The notes below the pieces were generated by a model, which saw only the letters and a program-made list of their open reading frames with translations, did not search any database and was not told where the DNA came from. The translations under genes were made by a program, and so were the position numbers. Of a DNA stretch of 64,000 bases, positions 9,554 to 18,691 are shown in pieces. The stretch's first letter is position 1. Every line of letters begins with the position of its first letter. The stretch spans positions 682,001 through 746,000 of the forward strand of contig BLLK01000023.1 of NCBI GenBank assembly GCA_021927905.1. The letters are read 5' to 3'. Source of the DNA: Chaetoceros tenuissimus. Lineage: Eukaryota > Bacillariophyta > Thalassiosirophyceae > Chaetocerotales > Chaetocerotaceae.

Positions 9554-12500
9554 CGCTCCTTCGGGTGAGTGTACCCTGTATATGATACACTTATATGGTC
9601 CCATCCCATTATTGCTCTTCTGAAGTTTGTAAAGCCCTTACCCATCAGTGGCTTCGTGTTGTAATCGGCAATCATTTCGTCAGTCGGACAATACACAACT
9701 TCAATATTTCCGTTCTTGATTCTATCCGTTGACCAGAATTGCTTGATTGCTACATGTTTCATATTTGACGTACACGAATCCTGACCATTCTTCAAGATCT
9801 TAATTTCTGACTCATTATCCTTTGCCAACACATTACTCTCAAGCTTATATCCTTGTTCTTCCATGAACATTTCGAAATAAATATTCTTCGGCAATCCCTC
9901 ACTGGTTCCCACTAATTCACAATCAGTCGAACTACGTGTATTCATCTTCTGTTTGGATGCTTTCTGATCTAGTACACCTGTACCCATCGTAATTATCTGA
10001 CCTGTATGTCCTCTCATGTCATCGTGCACAGCATGAGCCGAATCCGTCATGGTTAGCATATGCAACAAATCATCAGCCCCTACGGTCCTGAGGTCGTCTT
10101 GAGTAGTCTTTATCCAGCTCATCATTCGCATAAACTTATGCCAATCTTCCCTATTCGGTTCATGTACCCTAGTCATCAAGAAAGTGTTAGTGAACTCCAC
10201 GTCTGGTCTGCTCCTTTTCATAGCCCATGCTACTTTCATTATGTACTTCAAGAATATATCGGCTTTTTCTCTATTCAACTTTGGTGATTTCTTGTTCACT
10301 TTGAACAACCACTTCGCATGTGGTGTCGTGTACTTCCTATTTAGTACCATACCTAATTCCTCCTCGAGGTCCTTGATCATTTGCTTGATATATGGCACTG
10401 TACCGACGTCTACTTTTCCATCTCCTCGAAAGTAGAAATCTATGCCCAGGAACTCAAGCTTCTTTCCTCGTTGTATTGTCAGTCCTGGGAATCGTTTGTT
10501 GATCTTTTCGATGAGGTCAGTGACTGCCTTAGTTTGTCCCCCAACAATGTTATCATCCACATACCACCCAATTGTGAGTTGCTTCCCGTCTACAATTTTA
10601 TTTGCTACACACTTGTCTATTTTGTTTATCTTGAACCCTTCTTGCATTAACACGTCAGCGAACATGTTATACCACAGTAATGCCGACTCAATCATGCCAT
10701 AGAGAGCCTTCAGGATCCTGCAATATAGCACCTTCTTTCCTTTCTCGTATCTTATGCTTTCAGCAAAGTCTGGATTGACTTCTACCATGATATCTACAAA
10801 TTGTCCTTCGAATTTCAACAGTGCAAACTTGTCATCTGGCAAGTCGGCATGTAAGTAAGCACCTGGAACATCGAATACTGCTACATCTCTTTTCTCGAAC
10901 GCAAATATGGTTACTAATGCTATCAATGATTCGACTGACATGGTTGATGATGATGCTTCCTCTCTGGGGACGAACTTCCTTTGTCCACTTCCATCACTGC
11001 AACACCTACCCTTGATTTTTCCATCTCTTTTCTCTTTAATTAAGTTTATTGCTCTTAATGCCTTTGCCTTCTGTTCCGCGGTCAAGGAGTCGTAGTCAAT
11101 TACTCCCAGTACACACATGTCGTTCAGCTGCTTGTATTCCTTTATCAAAGCCGCAACTGCTCGTTCCTGGAATATTTTAATCCCTTCGGTTGCTGTCATC
11201 TGATTGAACATGTAGTCTACTGCCCTTGAATACAATTGTCTTGTAGTAGTATGATTGAGGTTCTCAGCTAAGTTTGAGAAGTTGAACTCCTCTGTCTGCA
11301 TGTAGCTTTTTCCATCGGTACTGCCTATGTTATTCAAAGGGTCTTGTGGTGGTCTCCTAACTCTTTGGGACCTCTGCGGTCTTTCTTCTGCACCATTACT
11401 ATTTGTAGCTTCACTGCTATCTTCTCCTTCATATTCCGACTCGGTATCCTTGTCATTTGACTCTACGCTATTATCTTCTACATCCGCATCGTCTTCGCTC
11501 CTTGGTTCAACATCCTCGCTCCTTGGTTCAACGTCCTCGCTCCTTAATTCAACATCCTCGCTCCTTGGTTCTTCATGCTCATCACTAGCATCTTCGCTCC
11601 TTTCTTCTTCCTCCGAAATATCTGCTTCTGAATCTTCAGACAGTGATTCATCGTCATCTACATCCGAAGTATGGTAGGAGCTGTCATCAGATCCGTCTGA
11701 TTCTTCTTCACTACTAGTGGACGATACTGTGACATCGTCGTACACATAAACACTGCCATCATCTGAATCTTCCTCATCTATATCAGTGTCATCAATGGTC
11801 ATGTTGTGTCCAGGTCTCAAACCAAGTTTAGGGATTCCATCTTCATCTAAGAAATCTGCTTTCTCTTTCGCTGCTAGTTCATGTACTCTGTCAATCACCT
11901 CGTCTGTGATTGCTAATTCGTCCCATTGATGGCCATGTATTCTCTTTCCAGTGTTCAAAGACATAAAGTAGTATCCCCCTTGTGAATTGGAAGGTCGCAG
12001 TGCTATTGCGCGAATAGACCTTGGTGTTCTATTGTTTTTCGACTCCCTATACACCAAACAATATGCTCCAAAAGTGACTTCAAGATTACTGGCATCATGT
12101 GGGCCTCGGCCTTCTATTACAGCTCCAGGGCTTATGTCTTTTGCAATGCTTCCTTCTCTTAGGTGTTGATTGATCCAGTAAAATACATCAATGATATTTT
12201 CGTCTACCATGATCTTTGGAACTTGTTTGTATGGTAGCTTGTCCCAGTAACATCTCTGTCTGTCTTTAACAAATCTGATTTCTCTCTCAGCAAACGGATT
12301 ATGTTCATTTGCAGCAAAAGTTTCGACTGTTGCATTCACCTTCCCTTTAATTCTCTCAAACTCGTTATCCCCATTCACTAGTTCGACGGTAAAGCCTCTA
12401 TTGTTGTGTAATGCTATCGCGTCGTTTAATGCCTTCACTATTTCATCTGTTGGTCTGTAGTATGTTACTCTTCCTGTTGCACTTATTTTTCGTTTGTTAA

Positions 12501-13320
12501 ATGTAACTCCAATGATGAAGAGGATATTCCTGCCCCTTATGATGAGGTATGGGGCATAGTCGCTATAGAAAAAGTCTATGTCCAATATCTCTGTAGGATG
12601 GTGGCGTACTAAATCTGATGGCAAAGCAGTTCTGAGTATCTTGTTGTTTTTGTTGGCTCGCTTTCTTACTGTTTTGCCTACGATGAGTTGCTCGGCCGAT
12701 CCCCCATAAATTGCTCTTGCTCTGGTAACATCCTCTGCTGTTACAGGAGCATTAATAATACTGTTGCCTTGTCCACTTAAAATGCGCTTAAATTCCGCAT
12801 CGGAAGGCCAACCCATCCTTCCTTGGAGTATTCTAGCCTTCTCCGCTCCTTCCACTTCAGCGTTGGAGAAGAATCTCTTGTTAGCTTTAACAGTTGAAAA
12901 GAAGAGGTGATGGAAGGAAGTAGATGTGTGAATCCTGTTTAGGTTACTGCTACTGTTGACATCGAAACCGTAGAGACCATTGCTCAATTGTTTGAATTCC
13001 AAGATGTAATCGTCGGAGATAAAAACAAAGAAACTGCTGGAATGTTGGGAATCTTTGAAAACTCGATAGTACCGCTCCAGATCAGCCATACTAAGAATAT
13101 TGGCCAGAGACTTACTATTGAAGTAAGCAGTCAAAGCTGGTAATAACTTAATACGACCTCTCTTGTCATAGTCCATGAATCCTCCATTCGTATGTCCTCG
13201 GATCGGTAAACACACACCTACTCCTACCATCAACCCCCTGTTAAAGAAAGAAGAGAAAGTTGAGCCGGTATCGACAATGATAAGCGACTCAGGGAGTCTT
13301 GGTTGCGACTGGACAAAAAT
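9394..13320 (-). CDS. pol: Copia pol polyprotein (protease-integrase-RT-RNase H)
   Basis: The open frame runs from just after the gag stop; the first ATG is at 13230. A retropepsin-like VDTGST is encoded at about 13275-13258, before that ATG, so the protein must be made with gag or by another route. Integrase core acidic residues appear in order: DIDFF (near 12580), NGDNEF (near 12370) and the Glu of NPFAEREIRF (near 12290). A long Asp/Glu/Ser linker with four RSEDVEP-like repeats (11480-11600) follows. RT shows FDVPGAYLHADLP, LYGMIESALLWY and the catalytic YVDD (about 10550-10565). RNase H shows TDSAHAVHDD and DCELVG. The C-terminus runs into the 3' LTR. No internal stop or frameshift is seen within this region, so the enzyme domains look intact. 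Confidence 0.93.
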   Translation of the reverse strand: MFVQSQPRLPESLIIVDTGSTFSSFFNRGLMVGVGVCLPIRGHTNGGFMDYDKRGRIKLLPALTAYFNSKSLANILSMADLERYYRVFKDSQHSSSFFVFISDDYILEFKQLSNGLYGFDVNSSSNLNRIHTSTSFHHLFFSTVKANKRFFSNAEVEGAEKARILQGRMGWPSDAEFKRILSGQGNSIINAPVTAEDVTRARAIYGGSAEQLIVGKTVRKRANKNNKILRTALPSDLVRHHPTEILDIDFFYSDYAPYLIIRGRNILFIIGVTFNKRKISATGRVTYYRPTDEIVKALNDAIALHNNRGFTVELVNGDNEFERIKGKVNATVETFAANEHNPFAEREIRFVKDRQRCYWDKLPYKQVPKIMVDENIIDVFYWINQHLREGSIAKDISPGAVIEGRGPHDASNLEVTFGAYCLVYRESKNNRTPRSIRAIALRPSNSQGGYYFMSLNTGKRIHGHQWDELAITDEVIDRVHELAAKEKADFLDEDGIPKLGLRPGHNMTIDDTDIDEEDSDDGSVYVYDDVTVSSTSSEEESDGSDDSSYHTSDVDDDESLSEDSEADISEEEERSEDASDEHEEPRSEDVELRSEDVEPRSEDVEPRSEDDADVEDNSVESNDKDTESEYEGEDSSEATNSNGAEERPQRSQRVRRPPQDPLNNIGSTDGKSYMQTEEFNFSNLAENLNHTTTRQLYSRAVDYMFNQMTATEGIKIFQERAVAALIKEYKQLNDMCVLGVIDYDSLTAEQKAKALRAINLIKEKRDGKIKGRCCSDGSGQRKFVPREEASSSTMSVESLIALVTIFAFEKRDVAVFDVPGAYLHADLPDDKFALLKFEGQFVDIMVEVNPDFAESIRYEKGKKVLYCRILKALYGMIESALLWYNMFADVLMQEGFKINKIDKCVANKIVDGKQLTIGWYVDDNIVGGQTKAVTDLIEKINKRFPGLTIQRGKKLEFLGIDFYFRGDGKVDVGTVPYIKQMIKDLEEELGMVLNRKYTTPHAKWLFKVNKKSPKLNREKADIFLKYIMKVAWAMKRSRPDVEFTNTFLMTRVHEPNREDWHKFMRMMSWIKTTQDDLRTVGADDLLHMLTMTDSAHAVHDDMRGHTGQIITMGTGVLDQKASKQKMNTRSSTDCELVGTSEGLPKNIYFEMFMEEQGYKLESNVLAKDNESEIKILKNGQDSCTSNMKHVAIKQFWSTDRIKNGNIEVVYCPTDEMIADYNTKPLMGKGFTNFRRAIMGWDHISVSYTGYTHPKERVGNNKRKVNNDSSSNHAKIVERQKKTYAEAVKAQNEECVKEMKQHVTAASSH

Positions 13321-14592
13321 TTAGCCAAATTGGGAGAGAATAATGTAATTACCTGTGGTGCCATTCTCATTTGGACAATCATTTGCATAATGTCCAGGTG
13401 TGTTGCACCTGTAGCAGGTAATGTCAGGGCGTAGCGGTCCTGTTCTACCTGCTACAGGCTGACAGATCATTGCACCTCCATTCTGTGCAAATTGCATACC
13501 GTTGCGTCCTGCTCCTCTGTTCCTCTGCTGATTACTACTTCTATCACCATTGTTGCTGTTTCCACTCTTCCAATTCGTCATCATGTGGATTGCTGCAGCC
13601 ATAGTAGTAGGATAATTGTCCTGTCCTTGCAATAAACTATTATGTAGTTGGTCCCAAAGTCCTCCGAATCTTTTCACATCTGCATTCATGAGGAATGCCA
13701 TAGCAGCATACTTCTGTCTTACATCTTCGTCCGTGATGGTTGGATCCTTAGCTTTCTCTTTCTTCAATAGATCTTCATGGTCAACAATGTCGACACCCGC
13801 CTGAACCACCAATTCCTGCGCATTCTCGAAATCCGCTTGGTAGTCCTCCAGAGGCTTGCCCATCTGTTTGGTCTTATAGAAATCCCTAGTTGCTGTGAAG
13901 GCAGTATGAATCGGATTCGAGGATGTCGTGACGCCATGTACAACCCTTTTAATGCTCTTCAGTAGCCAGATGGCGTTGTAGTCGTTTTGCTGTGTCTCAA
14001 AGTCGTGTTCTGCTCTCAAGTTCTCAACAAGGGCTTTGGTACATTGGCCTAGAATTATACCCCATAGCTTAGCCATGTTCTCTTGTAGCAAGCTCTTCTT
14101 CTTCGAAAATTGGTTCATCTCCTGTGCATACAGTGCATTCGCTGGTGCCATTGCCATGCTATTCTGCTGTACTCGAAGGGCCCTCTCGGCTTCGGTCTCG
14201 TTCTCTCCTGGTTCAGCTTGCACGATTTGCAAGTAAGTTACAATCTTGCCAATGTCTGGGAGTTCATTCCTGAGGAGTACAAGCGGGTCTTCTAGCTCTG
14301 CCACTGCTCTAGATAGTATGCTTGGGCTCTTGAAGTTTACCAGAATGTATGCAGCAAATTTCTTGATGAAATTTGCTGTGTTCTGATTGCTGCTCTCCGC
14401 CTTAGTTCCCATGACCGGCAACTCTTGGATTTGTCCTTTGAAGTTCCTAAATGCGTTACCTCCGCCACTTCTGTAGTTGTTTCTCTGTCTATCATCAATA
14501 CCTGGGCCATTCACGTTCCCTGACCGGTCTTGTTGCTGCTGGTTCTCTGCAGCCGGCTGCTGCTGTTGCTGTTGGTTACTGCTCTCACTCAT
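13321..14592 (-). CDS. gag: Copia gag, nucleocapsid-capsid protein
   Basis: The 423-aa product starts at ATG 14592. It has a Gln/Asn-rich N-terminus, a helical central region of the copia gag type, and a CCHC zinc knuckle at residues 393-406 (CYRCNTPGHYANDC), which would bind the genomic RNA. The TAA stop at 13323-13321 is in the same frame as pol, with only that one stop between them. Its ATG lies 7 bp after the stop of the upstream 103-aa ORF, which would suit reinitiation. Full-length expression of pol would need readthrough of the TAA, a low-level bypass, or the stop may be a recent mutation. Confidence 0.92.
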   Translation of the reverse strand: MSESSNQQQQQQPAAENQQQQDRSGNVNGPGIDDRQRNNYRSGGGNAFRNFKGQIQELPVMGTKAESSNQNTANFIKKFAAYILVNFKSPSILSRAVAELEDPLVLLRNELPDIGKIVTYLQIVQAEPGENETEAERALRVQQNSMAMAPANALYAQEMNQFSKKKSLLQENMAKLWGIILGQCTKALVENLRAEHDFETQQNDYNAIWLLKSIKRVVHGVTTSSNPIHTAFTATRDFYKTKQMGKPLEDYQADFENAQELVVQAGVDIVDHEDLLKKEKAKDPTITDEDVRQKYAAMAFLMNADVKRFGGLWDQLHNSLLQGQDNYPTTMAAAIHMMTNWKSGNSNNGDRSSNQQRNRGAGRNGMQFAQNGGAMICQPVAGRTGPLRPDITCYRCNTPGHYANDCPNENGTTGNYIILSQFG

Positions 14593-14599
14593 CTTGCTT

Positions 14600-14911
14600 T
14601 TACACTAGCTTTAGATTCTCTGGTAATCTGGTCGTCGTTCTCCCACTTGATTCCAATTTTATGGACACAAACACTTTCCCGATATGCGTCACTACGGCGA
14701 AGTCTCCGTGCTTCCCGTATTTGGCCTTGGTTAGCACTCTTACACGCGCTCCTACCACTAGTTTCTTCTCTTTACTAGGGAGCTTCTCCTTGATTTTGCT
14801 ATCTTTCTCTAACTTCAAGTTACTTAATTGCTTTGAAAGCGATTCCACAGTGGCTTTCAGTAGTCTAATCTCTTCTAAAAGTTCGTCGTTACTAACCTGA
14901 CTGATGGTCAT
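14600..14911 (-). CDS. Copia upstream ORF: coiled coil plus small beta domain
   Basis: The 103-aa product starts at ATG 14911. Residues 1-45 form a likely coiled coil (NDELLEEIRLLKATVESL..). Residues 50-103 read like a KOW/SH3-like barrel (VGARVRVLTKAKYGKHGDFA, then THIGKVFVSIKLESSGR). It precedes gag inside the element with a 7-bp gap and is in a different frame, so it is probably a true extra gene and not gag sequence. Its role is unknown; RNA or nucleoprotein binding is a guess from the fold-like pattern. It has no in-frame stops and ends right before gag. Confidence 0.65.
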   Translation of the reverse strand: MTISQVSNDELLEEIRLLKATVESLSKQLSNLKLEKDSKIKEKLPSKEKKLVVGARVRVLTKAKYGKHGDFAVVTHIGKVFVSIKLESSGRTTTRLPENLKLV

Positions 14912-14971
14912 AAACCGCTGCAGTTCTTAGGTTGTTTTGGCGATTTGAGTTATCCTTTTAAATAGAAACCA

Positions 14972-15262
14972 CGTTGAAATACCTATCTTTTGGCAGCTAC
15001 GGGCTCCTCAAGCTTTGTAGTATATAATACTCTGTAGCTAGATGAAGTACTTGGTCTTCTATAGTTTTAGTTTTACTCGATACAGAAACGGATGGTTTCT
15101 ATTTAATGAGATGATGCTGCCGTTACGTGTTGCTTCATCTCCTTCACACATTCTTCATTCTGAGCCTTTACTGCTTCTGCATACGTTTTCTTTTGTCGTT
15201 CTACAATTTTAGCATGATTGCTACTACTGTCATTGTTCACCTTTCTTTTATTATTTCCAACG
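14972..15262 (-). repeat. 5' LTR of the copia element
   Basis: It matches 9263-9553 along the full 291 bp. On the minus strand a TATA-like TATTATATA lies about 50 bp before the LTR end (plus-strand 15021-15030), a plausible core promoter. The base triplet TGG (14971-14969 on the minus strand) follows the LTR directly, as expected for a tRNA primer-binding site, but I cannot match it to a specific tRNA. Confidence 0.95.
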
Positions 15263-15267
15263 ACTAC
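15263..15267. other. Target-site duplication ACTAC, right copy
   Basis: Direct repeat of 9258-9262, immediately outside the right LTR end. Confidence 0.9.
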
Positions 15268-15398
15268 GTACTACTTATGGGACATTCAATGTTCCAGCTA
15301 AATCGATGCTTTTGGTCGGAAATTATGCATACTTGCAAACGTTTCTCTCTTTTCAGTGCTCAGAGTCCTAAGTTATCCATTTCAACAAATAGAATAAA

Positions 15399-16048
15399 AT
15401 GATTTCATTTCTCTTCTCTTCTTTCTCTCCTGTCGCTCAGTGCTACAAATGTAGGAAACCAATTCAAATGGAGAATCAAAGCTGGAATGAAAGCCACACT
15501 CTCCTGTAGGATAGACCATGCAATGGGGTGTACATTTATCATAGACGATCTGAATGGAATTTCAGAAAATACTAATTGTTCGCCCATCGGATCGCAGGCT
15601 AATTTGTCCTTCTTTTTACCAGAACCTGGCCAGGAGGACAAAGGCAATATGTTCATAAAGAGAACGTATTTCAATTCTCAGATAAACCAAATGGATGGGG
15701 AACTATGCTGTGCAGGTACTCCTCTCATAGCTGTCACCTCTGCAAATGATGAAAATGTTCATGTAGATACATGTTTTGATGGTGTCAAGTTTTACCCTTC
15801 TGAAGACGACGTCAGCGATTGCTCATGTGTACTTGAAGACGGTACAGATTGTATATCATCTACAATGGAAGATTTATATAATAGTTTTGATTCAATTGAG
15901 GATCTTTAGGAGAATTCTTCATGCGCGCCGAGTCAAAGTCCAACAATTTCAATCATGCCTACTACAGTTGTGACCTCTTCAGCTTCATTATATCTTGCTA
16001 CAATTTTTTCGACCATCCTTGTGGGTATCATTACTCTAATGACGCTGT
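15399..16048 (+). pseudogene. Cys-rich secreted protein, disrupted tandem copy
   Basis: This is a tandem paralog of the intact gene at 16389-17051. The mature part (frame from 15451, e.g. CTFIIDDLNGISEN and MDGELCCAGTP) aligns throughout. Two lesions are visible. The hydrophobic start at 15399 (MISFLFSSFSP) is out of frame with the mature region. A TAG at 15907-15909 stands where the paralog has CGG (Arg); after it the tail and a hydrophobic C-terminus continue in frame to a TAA at 16046-16048. The copia element has also separated it from its upstream block at 9215. The internal 140-codon frame could still be translated from an internal ATG (15487), but without a signal peptide. Confidence 0.85.
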
Positions 16049-16194
16049 AAATATGAGTGATATTAGATACTAGACGTTTGTAATTCGTTCCAAGTAATAA
16101 AAAACATTATTTTCAATTTCAAGTAAAAAGATTCCAACCTCAGTTCACTTTTTAGATTTTGTTCATAAAAAGGACTTGGGAGTTGTTGAAACCT

Positions 16195-16223
16195 CTATTT
16201 TAACCGTCACGATTTCAGTGAAA
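16195..16223 (+). promoter_or_regulatory. Upstream block of the intact Cys-rich gene
   Basis: 29 bp identical to 9215-9243, about 165 bp before the ATG of the intact gene. Its conservation between the two tandem copies suggests a promoter element, though it may only reflect recent duplication. Confidence 0.5.
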
Positions 16224-16388
16224 GTGGGCTTCTCATTCATATTTCTTCGTTCTCCATCAGACATTCAAGAATGTTCCAGCTAGATTGATATTGTTAATCG
16301 TAAACAAATTCGTACTCTTAATTATTTCTCTTTGTTCTTTATAGTGCATAATTCTTTACTCTTCACTTTCACATACTGGTTGGAAAAC

Positions 16389-17051
16389 ATGACATCATTT
16401 CATTCTTTATTCTTCTTGCCCACTATGGCATTTCTCTTCTCTTCTTACTCTGTTGGTGCTACAAATGTAGGAAACCAATTCAAATGGAGAATCAAGGCTG
16501 GAACAAAAGCCTCGGTTACGTGCAGGGTAGATTATGCGATAGCATGTACGTTTTTTATAGACGATCCCAATGGAATTTCAGAGAACAGTAATTGCTCTCC
16601 TGTTGAAACGCAGGCTGCTTCGTTGGGAAGAACCTCTTTGCCAGAACCTGGCGAGGACAAAGGCTATATCATCAAATCAACATCATTTCACGGTGCCCAT
16701 TTCAACCAAATGGATGGAGAACTATGTTGTGCGGGTACCCCTATCATAGCTGTCACATCTGCAAATGATGAAAACGTAGATACATGCTTTGATAGTGTCA
16801 AATTTTACCCTTCTGAAGAAGATGTTACCAGATGCAGATGTAAACTTGAAGACGGATCACTTTGTTTATCATCTACTATGGTAGATGTATACAACAATTT
16901 TGATTCATTAGAAGATCTTCGGGAGAATTCCTCATGTGCGCCGAGTCAAAGTCCAACTGGTCAAACTACTTCAGTATCATCATATCCTGCTACTAGTAGA
17001 ACATGCACAAGAAGCATCCTTTTGATTTTCACTATTCTGGCCGCGCTATAA
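16389..17051 (+). CDS. Cys-rich secreted or GPI-anchored protein, unknown family
   Basis: The product is 220 aa from the ATG at 16389; the frame extends upstream only to a TTG. It has a signal peptide (SFHSLFFLPTMAFLFSSYSV), a mature domain of about 150 residues with some ten Cys (including CTFFID, ELCCAG, CRCKLED), and a Ser/Thr/Pro tail. It ends in a hydrophobic segment (RSILLIFTILAAL) with no residues after it, which is the layout of a GPI-anchor signal. The function is unknown; a cell-surface or frustule-associated location is likely. The disrupted copy at 15399 and the shared upstream block show a local tandem duplication. Confidence 0.8.
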   Translation: MTSFHSLFFLPTMAFLFSSYSVGATNVGNQFKWRIKAGTKASVTCRVDYAIACTFFIDDPNGISENSNCSPVETQAASLGRTSLPEPGEDKGYIIKSTSFHGAHFNQMDGELCCAGTPIIAVTSANDENVDTCFDSVKFYPSEEDVTRCRCKLEDGSLCLSSTMVDVYNNFDSLEDLRENSSCAPSQSPTGQTTSVSSYPATSRTCTRSILLIFTILAAL

Positions 17052-17511
17052 TCTTAAGCGATAAATGTTAGGTATACGTCGTTTGTCTTTCTTTCTAATG
17101 ATTTTCTATTTAAAATTATAACAAAGATCCCAACCTCTCATTATGATCGTCTCGCTGTGGAATATAATAAAATTTCAATTTTTTAAAATTGTTATATCCC
17201 AAGGTTTTCCATGTAAAACTATTTTTCGCATCCAATGTTTCGAACCAAACGTTCTATTTCTTATTTCAAGCAAGTCTAAATTGAAATTGAAAATATTTTT
17301 TGTCGTGTTGGGAAATGTCCAATGACGAGCGCAGATGAAGACGTAGAAGATAAACAAATGAGGGGCCTTTCATAACATAATAGAATTATTGTTGCGGCAG
17401 TTCACAAGTTGCAAGGCTAGGAAGTTCAAAAGCATCTTCATACATGAACACTTTTGCTTCTGAAGAATGTCGACTTGAGCTATAGCTATTGTTGATACAC
17501 ATATTGAATAC
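17052..17511. other. Intergenic spacer
   Basis: AT-rich with no supported gene. It contains the 3' flank of the Cys-rich gene and the 5' flank of the next plus-strand gene. Frames of about 60 codons on both strands show no domain. Confidence 0.5.
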
Positions 17512-18648
17512 ATGAGTGCAAGCAAAGATCACATCTGTTCCGTCTTTCTTTCTCTTGTGTTCCATTGGTTCCTTGCAGTTCTTCTATTTTCACACTCATC
17601 ATTTGGATTCTGTTCTCGAAGAGTTTGCTTCAGCAAAATTACTGCAAGCGATAGATTTGTAAAAATGGGATCTTTGTTCTCATTCCTTGAAGAGGTTGAA
17701 CATGTAGATGAGAAACAACCCATCACTACTTCGAATGTAGAGTTAGATTCAGCTACAGAATGTCAATTCCTTTCAGTTGCCATGAAAGTTGCTCTTGATG
17801 AAATAATACAAACTGAAACAATATCTCGTGATGTACTGTCGATAGAATTTGCATCCGCATTATTAAAAGAGTCGCCTAAACAAGAGTTTGACGAACAGCT
17901 TGATAACTTCTTTCTTATTCGGAATGATACAATGATAATGAAGGGGGTACCTCGTAGACCATTCTATAAAGAAATTCTCAAACGAATAATGAAAATGGAG
18001 GAATACTACAGTGAGAAAGGTCATGTTTTTATAAAAGAGAATGAAGTACTTCCAAGACCGCTTCTACCTGCTACAGAATTGGATTTTACAGAAATTGATT
18101 CATCTTCGAAAATATTTCCTATATCTCCTTTCCTAAAGAATGAAAGAGAACCAGTAAAAGGATGCAAATCATGGCTTCTAAAATGTGGTGAAGTAGGTAT
18201 TCGAGAATTACTAGGCTTGCGATCGACTATAGGAACAGAAATGAATTTATTTCCACCAGCTATAGACGAATTGATTCATGCCGCCAATCAACCCATTACA
18301 ACTAAACCCAATGCCAAGCCACCAATACTCACTTTAGCTGGAAGGGCAAGGACCAAACATGCACATCGAGGCTCTAAAGATCAATTCTTTGGCATTTCAA
18401 AAGGAAACAATATAGAAAAGAATGAGGCAGGTGAGAAAATTGTACGAGACATGATTCAAGATGCGATTTGGATCAATATACATGTATTTGGAGGTGTCGA
18501 AGTTCCAATCATGGAGATACGAAATAGTTTAGGATACGGTGCTCGATGGAGTGCGAACTGGAGTAATGAAACTCCATACGATATAGTTTTCCGAGGTTTC
18601 TTGGAGCCCCAAATGCAAGATGGCTTTGAAAAGAAATGGCGTCATTAA
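17512..18648 (+). CDS. Conserved algal protein of unknown function with N-terminal signal
   Basis: This is a 378-aa protein with a hydrophobic N-terminus (residues 8-34, FLSLVFHWFLAVLLFSHSSF followed by GFCSRR). The hydrophobic stretch followed by an F could be an ER signal of a plastid-type bipartite presequence. A second ATG (MGSLF, residue 52) gives a version without it. The C-terminal 110 residues are the most structured: RTKHAHRGSKDQFFG, KNEAGEKIVRDMIQD, IWINIHVF and YGARWSAN..FRGFLEPQMQDGFEKKWRH. From memory, a similar GARW..FRGFLEP..DG ending occurs in uncharacterised algal proteins; I do not know a function. It converges with the fibrillin gene across 43 bp, so their 3' ends probably overlap. 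Confidence 0.7.
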   Translation: MSASKDHICSVFLSLVFHWFLAVLLFSHSSFGFCSRRVCFSKITASDRFVKMGSLFSFLEEVEHVDEKQPITTSNVELDSATECQFLSVAMKVALDEIIQTETISRDVLSIEFASALLKESPKQEFDEQLDNFFLIRNDTMIMKGVPRRPFYKEILKRIMKMEEYYSEKGHVFIKENEVLPRPLLPATELDFTEIDSSSKIFPISPFLKNEREPVKGCKSWLLKCGEVGIRELLGLRSTIGTEMNLFPPAIDELIHAANQPITTKPNAKPPILTLAGRARTKHAHRGSKDQFFGISKGNNIEKNEAGEKIVRDMIQDAIWINIHVFGGVEVPIMEIRNSLGYGARWSANWSNETPYDIVFRGFLEPQMQDGFEKKWRH

Positions 18649-18691
18649 GTCTTAGTCTTTATAGATATAACTCATTACTTACACAATAAGT

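Larger units (their letters stand above)
9263..15262 (-). mobile_element. Complete Ty1/copia (CoDi-like) LTR retrotransposon
   Basis: The element is exactly 6,000 bp and is read on the minus strand. It has two 291-bp LTRs (9263-9553 and 14972-15262) that I read as identical, and a 5-bp target duplication. Internal genes in transcription order are a 103-aa upstream ORF, gag with a CCHC knuckle, and pol with protease, integrase, reverse transcriptase and RNase H. The order integrase before reverse transcriptase defines the copia superfamily. Identical LTRs imply a recent insertion. Gag and pol lie in one frame separated by a single TAA. It landed upstream of the first of two tandem Cys-rich secreted-protein genes and separated that gene from its upstream block. 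Confidence 0.95.

Noticed and set aside
9394-14592. Several plus-strand frames of 60-149 codons inside the copia element and its LTR
   Set aside because: They lie opposite gag and pol, which have full domain support; none shows a domain.
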